A stretch of DNA of 6,994 nucleotides from an uncultured Anaerobutyricum sp. (GTDB taxonomy: Bacteria; Bacillota; Clostridia; Lachnospirales; Lachnospiraceae): NCBI GenBank assembly GCA_934317185.1, contig CAKREJ010000089.1, forward strand, positions 1-6,994. Reading direction: 5' to 3'. The translations under genes were made by a program, and so were the position numbers. Under the pieces are notes generated by a model, which had not been told where the DNA came from, ran no database searches, and saw only the letters and a list, made by a program, of their open reading frames with translations. The stretch's first letter is position 1. Each line of letters opens with the position of its first letter. This document shows positions 1 through 5,855 of this stretch, piece by piece.

Positions 1-102
1 TACGGTGAACAGTATGGTGTCACTATTGAAAGTGAATTAGATGAAGGAACAACCGCAACGATAATTATTCCGAAACTGGAGGAAACTGATGAAAAACAAT
101 AA
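1..102 (+). CDS. Sensor histidine kinase, C-terminal end only (5' part outside window)
   Basis: The frame opens at the first base and ends at TAA after 33 codons. The visible residues, YGEQYGVTIES followed by DEGTTATIIIP, match the last part of the GHKL ATPase domain (G2-box region and final strands) of YesM/LytS-type histidine kinases, which usually read G-x-x-I-x-S-x-x-x-x-GT-x-x-x-I-x-x-P. The kinase would phosphorylate a response regulator that is not in the window. Its stop codon overlaps the next gene by 14 bases, so the two are almost certainly co-transcribed and translationally coupled. That coupling is the main reason to link the kinase with the binding-protein homologues downstream. 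The subfamily is inferred from this short tail plus context. Sensor and dimerisation domains cannot be seen. Confidence 0.72.
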   Translation, partial: YGEQYGVTIESELDEGTTATIIIPKLEETDEKQ

Positions 103-730
103 GAAAAAATATGCTTTATTAATCATCTTAATACTCTTCATTGCCTTTTTTTCCTCGCAATGTATGATGACACGCACAAACACCGAAAGTAAAAAAACGG
201 TAGCAGTAATCCTTCCCTACACTTATAATAAAGAGCATTCCCGGATATTAGATGCTATCCGAGATTACGCTTACAATAATTCTATTATACTTGACGTGTG
301 GCATGAAAAAAGCCTTTCTTCAAATAAGCTGGCTTCCATTGTCTCCGCCGAAGAACAAAATCACACAATTGACATCCTGCTAATCTACCCAGAAAACTAT
401 TTACAGGAAAAGGAACAGCACTATGATTATGCTAATATGTTGGCAATTACAGACACAATGCAATCTTCCTTTTCTCATTATGCATCCTTTGAAACCAGTC
501 CTTCTCCAAGCTATCTTCTCCCTGTTTCCGCACAGGTAATAAAGAAAGTTCATGAAGGCAAAACCGACTGCATTTACATAAAAAACACATACAAACTTGG
601 CTATGAAAGCATTCAAATGCTGGATACTTACTCACGAAATAAACATATGAAAGATATATCTATTCCGTGTCAGAAAGTAGATAAGGCAGCTATTGAGAGC
701 GGGGAATTAGATTCTCTTCTTACAAATTAG
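89..730 (+). CDS. Membrane-anchored, single-lobe-like periplasmic binding protein homologue (probable kinase accessory sensor)
   Basis: This 213-residue protein starts at ATG, six bases after a GGAGG at 78-82, and overlaps the kinase stop. Residues 1-6 are basic, and residues 8-24 form a hydrophobic segment that can serve as a membrane anchor. Cys25 follows Ser-Ser-Gln, which is not a normal lipobox, so lipidation is doubtful. Residues 38-122 look like the first lobe of a type I (Peripla_BP_4, ribose/galactose) binding protein: TVAVILPY, a helix, DILLIYPEN, then MLAITDT. From about residue 145 the sequence (VSAQVIKKVHEGKTD, then YKLGYESIQML) resembles the C-terminal segment of the same fold. 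The roughly 100 or more residues that normally build the second lobe between these parts appear to be missing. The role is not established. Position beside a kinase and lack of transporter genes suggest an extracytoplasmic sensing partner. It could instead be a decaying paralogue of the next gene. Confidence 0.6.
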   Translation: MKNNKKKYALLIILILFIAFFSSQCMMTRTNTESKKTVAVILPYTYNKEHSRILDAIRDYAYNNSIILDVWHEKSLSSNKLASIVSAEEQNHTIDILLIYPENYLQEKEQHYDYANMLAITDTMQSSFSHYASFETSPSPSYLLPVSAQVIKKVHEGKTDCIYIKNTYKLGYESIQMLDTYSRNKHMKDISIPCQKVDKAAIESGELDSLLTN

Positions 731-849
731 AAAAATAGTTTTAACTCAATCTACACACTTCAATTTGTGGGAGATTTCTCAAATACGCTCTAGCTGTTAT
801 TTATCAACTACAGATAATAGATTATACAGAAAACGAAAGGATTTCCGTT

Positions 850-1836
850 ATGAAAACAAATCTTTTTAGCTATAATTCCATCCTGTTTACCTTAATCATC
901 ATCCTGATAAGCACCATAACCATATGGAAATTACCTCAAACGCAGAATGGATACACCCACATAGGCATCGCCGTTTATGATATGGACGACACTTTCATAA
1001 ACGACTATGTAACCAAACTCCAAAACAAAATTGACCGTTCTTCTTTTTCTGGCAAAAAAGTTCTTTACGAAATCTTTGATGCAGAAGGAAATGCTAATCG
1101 GCAAGAACATCAGCTTCAATATATGTACACACAAAACTTTGATGCCCTGCTTATCAATCTTGTAACTCCATCTTCCGCCGCCAGTGTTCTAAACGAGACA
1201 GCGAACTATGATATCCCTGTTATTTTATTTAACAGGGAAGCGGATAAAAAAGATCTATCCATTTCCAAACAGACATGGTACGTCGGAACAGCAGCAAAAA
1301 AAGCCGGTGCCATTCAGGCAGACATGCTCCAGAATGCATGGAACACAGATAAAGCAAACCTGGACCGGAACAAAAATAATAAACTTGACTATATTCTAAT
1401 CGAAGGAGAACAGACACATTTTGATGCTGTAAGAAGGACAAATGGCTTTTTAGAAAACAGCCAGAACCTCCCTCTAAATCAGCTTACTAATCTCTCCGCA
1501 GATTGGCAGAGAAACCTTGCCTCCGTGAAATTTTCAAAACTGGATACTAACATTATCCAATCCGCAGAAGCAATTATCTGCAATAACGATGACATGGCAC
1601 TTGGAGTCTACGATTACTATAAGCAGCATAATCTCAAACTCCCCCTTATTCTCGGAATCAATAACAGCCCAGAGATGAATCAGAAAATACAATCTGGAGA
1701 AATTTATGGAACTGTAGATAACGGCACAAATGACCAGATAACTTATATCTGCAAATTACTTAATAATATTCTAAATAAGGATACCGCCAAATATCATAAA
1801 ATATGGTATAGTACACCGTTTGCTATTGAAAAGTAA
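850..1836 (+). CDS. Galactose/glucose-binding-protein-like (MglB-type) protein with uncleaved N-terminal membrane anchor
   Basis: This 328-residue ATG-start protein has an AAAGG motif about nine bases upstream. Residues 10-26 are hydrophobic with no Cys nearby, so it is probably a membrane-anchored rather than lipidated protein, facing outward. The rest (about 36-328) follows E. coli MglB throughout. Matching MglB ligand positions from memory gives Asp47 (D14), Phe49 (F16), Asn103 (N91), His190, Asp192 and Arg196 (H152, D154, R158), Trp219 (W183), Asn246 (N211) and Asn291 (N256). Only MglB D236 is changed, to Asn271. A calcium-loop-like stretch DRNKNNKLD lies at 172-180. An aldohexose ligand such as galactose or glucose is therefore likely. 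MglB proteins normally feed an MglA/MglC ABC transporter, but neither gene is here. A sensing role with the upstream kinase is the inferred function; feeding a transporter encoded elsewhere is the alternative. Confidence 0.82.
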   Translation: MKTNLFSYNSILFTLIIILISTITIWKLPQTQNGYTHIGIAVYDMDDTFINDYVTKLQNKIDRSSFSGKKVLYEIFDAEGNANRQEHQLQYMYTQNFDALLINLVTPSSAASVLNETANYDIPVILFNREADKKDLSISKQTWYVGTAAKKAGAIQADMLQNAWNTDKANLDRNKNNKLDYILIEGEQTHFDAVRRTNGFLENSQNLPLNQLTNLSADWQRNLASVKFSKLDTNIIQSAEAIICNNDDMALGVYDYYKQHNLKLPLILGINNSPEMNQKIQSGEIYGTVDNGTNDQITYICKLLNNILNKDTAKYHKIWYSTPFAIEK

Positions 1837-1992
1837 TTTTAAATTCAGCTAAACTCAGAATTTATTTTGAGAGAGATTTGTAGAAGACTTCAGATGGTTG
1901 TGGTATTTACGAGAAGGTGGAGTTTTGAAGGATTTACACGAGAACTATTATTATATTATAATATGTCTATTAATAATTGAGGAGGAACATCA
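1837..1992. other. 156-base intergenic spacer with a weak hairpin and the promoter
   Basis: Just after the MglB-like gene, CTCAGAA at 1854-1860 can pair with TTTTGAG at 1865-1871 (7 bp with one G-U pair, TTTA loop). It is AT-rich and has no clean T-tract after it, so it is at most a weak terminator. The rest up to 1932 has no recognisable gene or element. The promoter at 1933-1962 and an unusually strong GAGGAGG ribosome binding site at 1979-1985 occupy the 3' part. Confidence 0.4.
1933..1962 (+). promoter_or_regulatory. Sigma-A-type promoter for the corrinoid-activator gene
   Basis: TTTACA at 1933-1938 (one mismatch to TTGACA) is followed after 18 bases by a perfect TATAAT at 1957-1962. Transcription would begin near 1969-1971, giving a leader of about 20-25 bases that contains only the ribosome binding site. 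There is no room for a cobalamin riboswitch between this promoter and the gene. It separates the sensory block from the corrinoid pair as transcription units, although no strong terminator was seen after 1836. Confidence 0.6.
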
Positions 1993-3504
1993 TTGAAAAC
2001 AATTAAATTATCAATTTCCGATAAAAATAAATCTTTACTTACACACCTTCAGGAAAATGGAGAATTTTTACCTGCCTATTGTGCCGGTAGAGGAACCTGT
2101 GGAAAATGTAAGGTACAATTTTTAAACGATGCACCCGTTCCAACAGAACATGATTCTGCCTTTTTTTCACCGAAACAACTCTCTGATGGCTGGAGGCTGG
2201 CATGTCAGGCTTATGTAGAAGGACAATTCACTCTTCAGATAGAAGATTATCAGGAAGACAGTATTCAGGCTGCTTCGGATTTCAAATTATCTCCGAAAGA
2301 AGCTGCTTTAGACATTGCGGACTCTGCATTACTTTATACGAAAGAATCTGATTTTTCTTCTCTTGCTCTTGCCATTGATATCGGAACTACAACGATTGCC
2401 GCCAATCTTATTGATACCAAGCAAAAAAAAGTATTACAGACCATAACCAGTATCAATCATCAGCGAATATTTGGTACCGATGTCCTTTCACGAATTGATA
2501 TAGCCAATCAGGGAAGACTTTTGGAGCTTCAGAGAACTATATTAAACGATTTAGATTCTATCTGCGAACAATTTCAGCTAGGAAAAGATATCACAAAGCT
2601 TTCCATCCCTGTTATCATTGCCGGAAACTCTACAATGCAGCATTTACTTCAGGGACTATCCTGTGAAACGCTCGGAGTCTTTCCATTTACTCCTGTTGAC
2701 CTGTCCATGCATTCATATAAAAATATGACTATTCTTCCCGGAATCAGCACTTATGTCGGTGCAGATATTGTCAGTGGTATTGTAGCCTGTGGCATTGATC
2801 AAAAAGAAGAAATATCCATCCTTGTCGATTTAGGTACAAATGGTGAAATGATCATAGGAAATAAAGACCGTATTCTTGTGGCATCTACGGCCGCCGGTCC
2901 CGCCTTTGAAGGAGGAAATATCCGTTGTGGTATCGCAGGGGTTCCCGGTGCAATTGATACCGTCACTATTTGCGGTGATAATGTAAAAATTTCTACTATT
3001 TTAAATGAAAAACCTGCCGGTATCTGTGGAACCGGAGTCATTGAAACTGTTTATGAACTGGTAAAAGAAAAAATCGTAGATAAAACCGGACTTATAGAAG
3101 AAAAATATTTTGATAACGGATATCCTTTATCAGAAAATATCTCATTTACTAATAAAGATATACGAGAAGTGCAACTGGCCAAATCGGCTATTCGTGCCGG
3201 TGTAGAGATTCTTATTAAATCTTATGGTATTGAGTACACACAGGTTGCACATCTGTATCTTGCCGGAGGTTTTGGTCAGAAAATTAATTATAAAAAAGCG
3301 ATCGGCATTGGTATGCTGCCAGAAGAACTAAAGAATCGTATTATATCTGTGGGAAACAGCTCCCTTGCAGGTGCAACTATGTTAGCTGACACTCCTAAAC
3401 TACAGAACCGTTTTACACATATCACAGATATTTCTGAAGAAATTAACCTTGCAAATCATAAAGATTTTAATGATTTATATGTCAAATATATGTTTTTTGA
3501 ATAG
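1993..3504 (+). CDS. Reductive activator of corrinoid proteins: 2Fe-2S ferredoxin plus ASKHA (DUF4445) domain
   Basis: This 503-residue protein starts at TTG, supported by GAGGAGG at 1979-1985 and the absence of a nearby in-frame ATG. Residues 1-82 form a plant-type 2Fe-2S ferredoxin domain with cluster ligands Cys30, Cys36, Cys39 and Cys71 (CX5CX2CX31C). From about residue 124 an ASKHA-type ATPase fold is visible: AIDIGTTTIAANL at 127-139, AGNSTMQHLL at 210-219, VDLGTNGEM at 278-286, AGPAFEGG at 301-308, CGTG at 345-348 and LAGGFG at 423-428. This is the architecture of RACo/RamA-type proteins, which use ATP hydrolysis and an electron from the FeS cluster to reduce inactive Co(II) corrinoid to Co(I). 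At 503 residues it is shorter than the roughly 630-residue acetogen RACo, mainly in the linker region. The next gene, 41 bases downstream, fits corrinoid methyl transfer. Its target corrinoid protein, possibly including a methionine synthase, is not encoded here. Confidence 0.88.
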   Translation: MKTIKLSISDKNKSLLTHLQENGEFLPAYCAGRGTCGKCKVQFLNDAPVPTEHDSAFFSPKQLSDGWRLACQAYVEGQFTLQIEDYQEDSIQAASDFKLSPKEAALDIADSALLYTKESDFSSLALAIDIGTTTIAANLIDTKQKKVLQTITSINHQRIFGTDVLSRIDIANQGRLLELQRTILNDLDSICEQFQLGKDITKLSIPVIIAGNSTMQHLLQGLSCETLGVFPFTPVDLSMHSYKNMTILPGISTYVGADIVSGIVACGIDQKEEISILVDLGTNGEMIIGNKDRILVASTAAGPAFEGGNIRCGIAGVPGAIDTVTICGDNVKISTILNEKPAGICGTGVIETVYELVKEKIVDKTGLIEEKYFDNGYPLSENISFTNKDIREVQLAKSAIRAGVEILIKSYGIEYTQVAHLYLAGGFGQKINYKKAIGIGMLPEELKNRIISVGNSSLAGATMLADTPKLQNRFTHITDISEEINLANHKDFNDLYVKYMFFE

Positions 3505-3545
3505 AACCTTCGCATAGAACTTCGATAAAATATGAGGAAAAATAT

Positions 3546-4406
3546 ATGATAAATAATTTAAACGCACACACTGTTAACTGGAACTGTCCCTCTATAGAAA
3601 ATCGGGCACCTTTACCCTCTCTTACTCAGGAAACCATTGCCTCCTTCACAAATATTGATGCTGTAAAAAAAATTATGGAACATACAATGAGAACCTCAGC
3701 AAAATCACATTATATCCTTCCTGTATGGCAGAATATAGAATCTATTGCACTAGGTACTCACATCTTAAATGAAAACAGATACTTTACTCCATCTGAATAT
3801 TGTATTGAAGCTCTTGAAGATATAAAAGGGATTGATTTTGATTTTTCCTGTGATCCTTTAATACAGACGGTAGTTGAAACGATTCCTTACTATAAAGATA
3901 AACCGCTTATCCTGGAAATAGAAGCTCCTTTTTCTATACTGGCAGCTCTTATGAATCCTTTAAACCTGTATTTATACTTTGAAGATAATCCCATTCTTCT
4001 CACTGAAATTTTACATAAAATTGCAGATGCGTCTGCAAAATATATTCAAAACTGTATTGCTGCCGGCTGTCGTATTTTCTCTTTAGCTGATCCTGTAGGA
4101 ACTCTAAATTTAATCGGGGAAAAATACTATACCTCTATTTGTGGAAGAGCTGAAATATATTTAATGAAAAAATGTATTCCATTTTTAAATCATGCAGTTA
4201 TCCATATCTGCCAAAAGATGTCCCAATCTCTTGTTATTGCAGACCTTGCCAAAGCGGAGTTATATAAATTACCTCAATCCACTAAAGATTATATAGAAGC
4301 ACTTCTCTATATGGCAGACAATCCTGCTATTTCGTTTACGGGTATGACCTGCATACATAATAGCAAACCGAACCTTACAAATTCATATACGCTTTACATT
4401 AAATAA
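3546..4406 (+). CDS. Short URO-D-superfamily (MtaA/CmuA-like) corrinoid-linked methyltransferase
   Basis: This 286-residue protein starts at ATG, seven bases after GAGGA at 3534-3538, and lies 41 bases behind the activator gene, so they form one operon. It belongs to the uroporphyrinogen decarboxylase fold family as used by methylcobamide:thiol methyltransferases. The block AAGCRIFSLADPVGTLNLIG at 172-191 is the typical core. His220-Ile-Cys222 and Cys269 match the HXC...C zinc site that activates the accepting thiol in MtaA-type enzymes, with a shorter spacing (47 residues) between the two Cys than I recall for MtaA. The N-terminus is poorly conserved and the total is short against the usual 330-350 residues. 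True heme-pathway decarboxylation is unlikely because of the zinc motif and the activator neighbour. The substrate and acceptor (a corrinoid protein plus a thiol or folate) cannot be told. The last 13 bases overlap the end of the convergent HD gene. Confidence 0.7.
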   Translation: MINNLNAHTVNWNCPSIENRAPLPSLTQETIASFTNIDAVKKIMEHTMRTSAKSHYILPVWQNIESIALGTHILNENRYFTPSEYCIEALEDIKGIDFDFSCDPLIQTVVETIPYYKDKPLILEIEAPFSILAALMNPLNLYLYFEDNPILLTEILHKIADASAKYIQNCIAAGCRIFSLADPVGTLNLIGEKYYTSICGRAEIYLMKKCIPFLNHAVIHICQKMSQSLVIADLAKAELYKLPQSTKDYIEALLYMADNPAISFTGMTCIHNSKPNLTNSYTLYIK

Positions 4407-4939
4407 TCTTGCCTATACTGTTCAAACACCTCTAAATACTCTCTTTCTACCTCAGAAAAAGCTCTCACAGTATAATCAACCTTTACATGAAGCTCCGGCT
4501 TTTCCCCTGACTCCTCATCTAATAAATACTTTAGATCATACCACAATAATGCAGCATCTATTTCTTTTATAAGCTTTTCCTCTTCTTCACTTAGAGCTGT
4601 TCCCAAAAACTTTATATAAATCACATCCAGTAAATGGTTCTCCTGCTCTTTATATTCTTTCATATTCTGCTTTAACGGTCCTGGTACATCAGACATATAG
4701 CACTCACTCGCATCATGCAATAGAGCCGCTAATACCAAACGATCAGAATACCCTCTCTCTGCCGCTTCTCTGGCACATAAAATACAGTGCTGCCCTACAG
4801 ACCAAAAGGAACTGACCTGTCCATTCCCCCGGCATATCATCGAAAGTGCATGAGCAATATCCTCAATACAAATCAATGTCGAATCCGGATTCACCGGATC
4901 AAAATGCTTTCTCGTATATGTAGTAATATAACCACTCAT
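4394..4939 (-). CDS. HD-domain phosphohydrolase (YfbR-like)
   Basis: This 181-residue protein is read right to left. I chose the ATG at 4939 because an AAAGGGGGG tract sits five bases before it. An in-frame ATG at 4963 lies before that tract and would overlap the exonuclease stop. HD-superfamily metal ligands are visible: His51 (SVGQHC), His75-Asp76 (ALLHDASE), and a later Asp at 128 or 135 (EIDAALLWYD). The start, with TYTRKHFDPVNPD followed by EDIAHALSMICRGNGQ, resembles a bacterial and phage group annotated as phosphohydrolases and related to the YfbR 5'-deoxynucleotidase. Hydrolysis of a nucleoside monophosphate or another phosphate ester in the cytoplasm is therefore likely, but the substrate is inferred only by family. 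It follows the exonuclease by 16 bases, which suggests a single transcript and perhaps a shared role in nucleic-acid turnover. Confidence 0.82.
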   Translation of the reverse strand: MSGYITTYTRKHFDPVNPDSTLICIEDIAHALSMICRGNGQVSSFWSVGQHCILCAREAAERGYSDRLVLAALLHDASECYMSDVPGPLKQNMKEYKEQENHLLDVIYIKFLGTALSEEEEKLIKEIDAALLWYDLKYLLDEESGEKPELHVKVDYTVRAFSEVEREYLEVFEQYRQDYLM

Positions 4940-4955
4940 AAAAACCCCCCTTTCC

Positions 4956-5615
4956 TCATCCAAGCTGTATATTTAATCCCTCGAATAAATCACCTAGCCG
5001 AACCTTTAGAGGCTGTACATTTTCCTTTGCCTGTCTCTCCCTGTAAACAAGCTTATACTCCGGATTCAACTCCAGCTTTTCAATAAGTCTCGCTGTATTC
5101 CTTGCATCATCCAACCCATCATGTAACCTTCCGTTTGGCTCAATATCACAGAGCATCAGTGCTTCTTCTAAACCTACTGCCTGTTCAAAATTATATCGCT
5201 TGCCGAATACTTCCTGATAGTCGATCCATCTGACCGGATTCATAAACTCCCAAATCTTCTGGCTTTCTAAATGCTTACTCTTAATCTCATGCTCAAATTG
5301 GCTGTAATCACTCTTACTCCATGCAAAGATCTTATACTCACGCTCCCCAAGCCAATCTATCATATGAATAAGGGCATCCTTCAATTTAGGGGCATTCTTC
5401 AATTGTCCCTTCTCGATTCCTGTCAAATTCGTTATGAAATAATCAAGAACACCATACTCTGGATGAACATATTGGCACAGTTTCCCGATTTCTTTGTATT
5501 CCTCATCTAAAAGAACAGCTCCAACCTGAATAATCTCACTCGCATATTTATAATTCTTTCCCCGATAATTCTTTGGAACCTTACACATTTCCAAATCAAT
5601 AACCAGATAATTCAC
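4956..5615 (-). CDS. DEDDh-family 3'-5' exonuclease (DnaQ/ERI-1/KapD-like)
   Basis: This 219-residue protein begins at GTG at 5615, supported by an AAAGGAGGG ribosome binding site directly upstream. Metal-binding exonuclease residues appear in order: Asp7 and Glu9 (VIDLEM), Asp103 (WSKSDYSQFE), and His165 with Asp170 (LHDGLDDARNTA), which completes the DEDDh set. Such enzymes remove nucleotides from 3' ends of DNA or RNA with two metal ions. The compact stand-alone form with early EM after the first Asp resembles the sporulation inhibitor KapD and ERI-1-type exoribonucleases more than a polymerase proofreading subunit, which is an inference from layout. Residues beyond about 185 form a tail without a recognised domain. 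It is the first gene of the leftward pair with the HD phosphohydrolase. Confidence 0.85.
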   Translation of the reverse strand: MNYLVIDLEMCKVPKNYRGKNYKYASEIIQVGAVLLDEEYKEIGKLCQYVHPEYGVLDYFITNLTGIEKGQLKNAPKLKDALIHMIDWLGEREYKIFAWSKSDYSQFEHEIKSKHLESQKIWEFMNPVRWIDYQEVFGKRYNFEQAVGLEEALMLCDIEPNGRLHDGLDDARNTARLIEKLELNPEYKLVYRERQAKENVQPLKVRLGDLFEGLNIQLG

Positions 5616-5708
5616 GCTCTCCCTCCTTTATGTAATTAGTCTTTTGTTTATCTCTTTCTCTTAACTGATATACTAGATATAATAACACATCCATTTCGTT
5701 ATGCATAG

Positions 5709-5744
5709 AAAAAGGGCATCTGTCAGAATAATGGCAGATGCCCT
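5709..5744 (-). terminator. Terminator-like hairpin with no gene of its own
   Basis: AGGGCATCTGTC at 5713-5724 pairs with GGCAGATGCCCT at 5733-5744 as a 12-bp stem with one G-U pair and an 8-base loop. Read on the - strand the stem is followed by five T residues (A-run 5709-5713 on the + strand), so it looks like an intrinsic terminator for leftward transcripts. No leftward gene lies between it and the MATE start. It may block antisense transcription from the MATE side, or be a remnant of a lost gene. Confidence 0.5.
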
Positions 5745-5793
5745 GAGCTTTGATTCTTGATTCTTTTGTACTGAGAAAATCTTATAACTATTA

Positions 5794-5823
5794 TGACCAC
5801 AAATTTTTCGTTTGTGCTATAAT
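5794..5823 (+). promoter_or_regulatory. MATE gene promoter with extended -10 and inverted repeat in the spacer
   Basis: TGCTATAAT at 5815-5823 is a perfect -10 hexamer with an extended TGn element. The best -35 is weak (TGACCA at 5794-5799, 18-base spacer), as is common with extended -10 promoters. Between them, CACAAA at 5798-5803 and TTTGTG at 5811-5816 form a perfect 6-bp inverted repeat with a 7-base centre. This is a good position for a repressor to block RNA polymerase. MarR- or TetR-type regulation of efflux pumps is common, but the regulator is not in the window and the operator is inferred. Confidence 0.55.
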
Positions 5824-5855
5824 AAAAATATTCTTAACAAAATCTCAGGAGCAAT

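Larger units (their letters stand above)
5616..5855. other. Divergent intergenic region between exonuclease and MATE genes
   Basis: These 240 bases separate two genes that point away from each other. Next to the exonuclease is its ribosome binding site, and an AT-rich stretch at 5660-5685 contains several TATA-like hexamers. One of them probably serves the leftward promoter, but none can be picked with confidence. A hairpin lies at 5713-5744 and the rightward promoter at 5794-5823. No small open frame with a ribosome binding site was found. Confidence 0.5.

Noticed and set aside
801..828. TTATCA-N16-TATACA as a promoter for the MglB-like gene
   Set aside because: Both boxes match only four of six bases, and the start of transcription would fall on the ribosome binding site. 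Read-through from the kinase operon is simpler.
1854..1871. Hairpin after the MglB-like gene as an intrinsic terminator
   Set aside because: The stem is short and AT-rich and is not followed by a T-tract.
1837..1992. Cobalamin riboswitch before the corrinoid activator
   Set aside because: The spacer is too short for the roughly 200-base element, no B12-box-like sequence was seen, and the promoter leaves only a leader of about 20-25 bases.
3505..3530. Near-repeat of TAGAACCTTCG and TAGAACTTCG between the two corrinoid genes
   Set aside because: The two copies are short and imperfect, with no spacing or symmetry that would suggest a binding site.
4940..4963. Eight-residue N-terminal extension of the HD protein starting at the ATG at 4963
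   Set aside because: The strong AAAGGGGGG ribosome binding site lies between this ATG and the next one, and the extension would overlap the exonuclease stop. The start at 4939 is better placed.
4787..5086. Open frame of 99 codons on the + strand
   Set aside because: It lies opposite the HD and exonuclease genes and has no ribosome binding site or protein-like pattern; it is a shadow frame.
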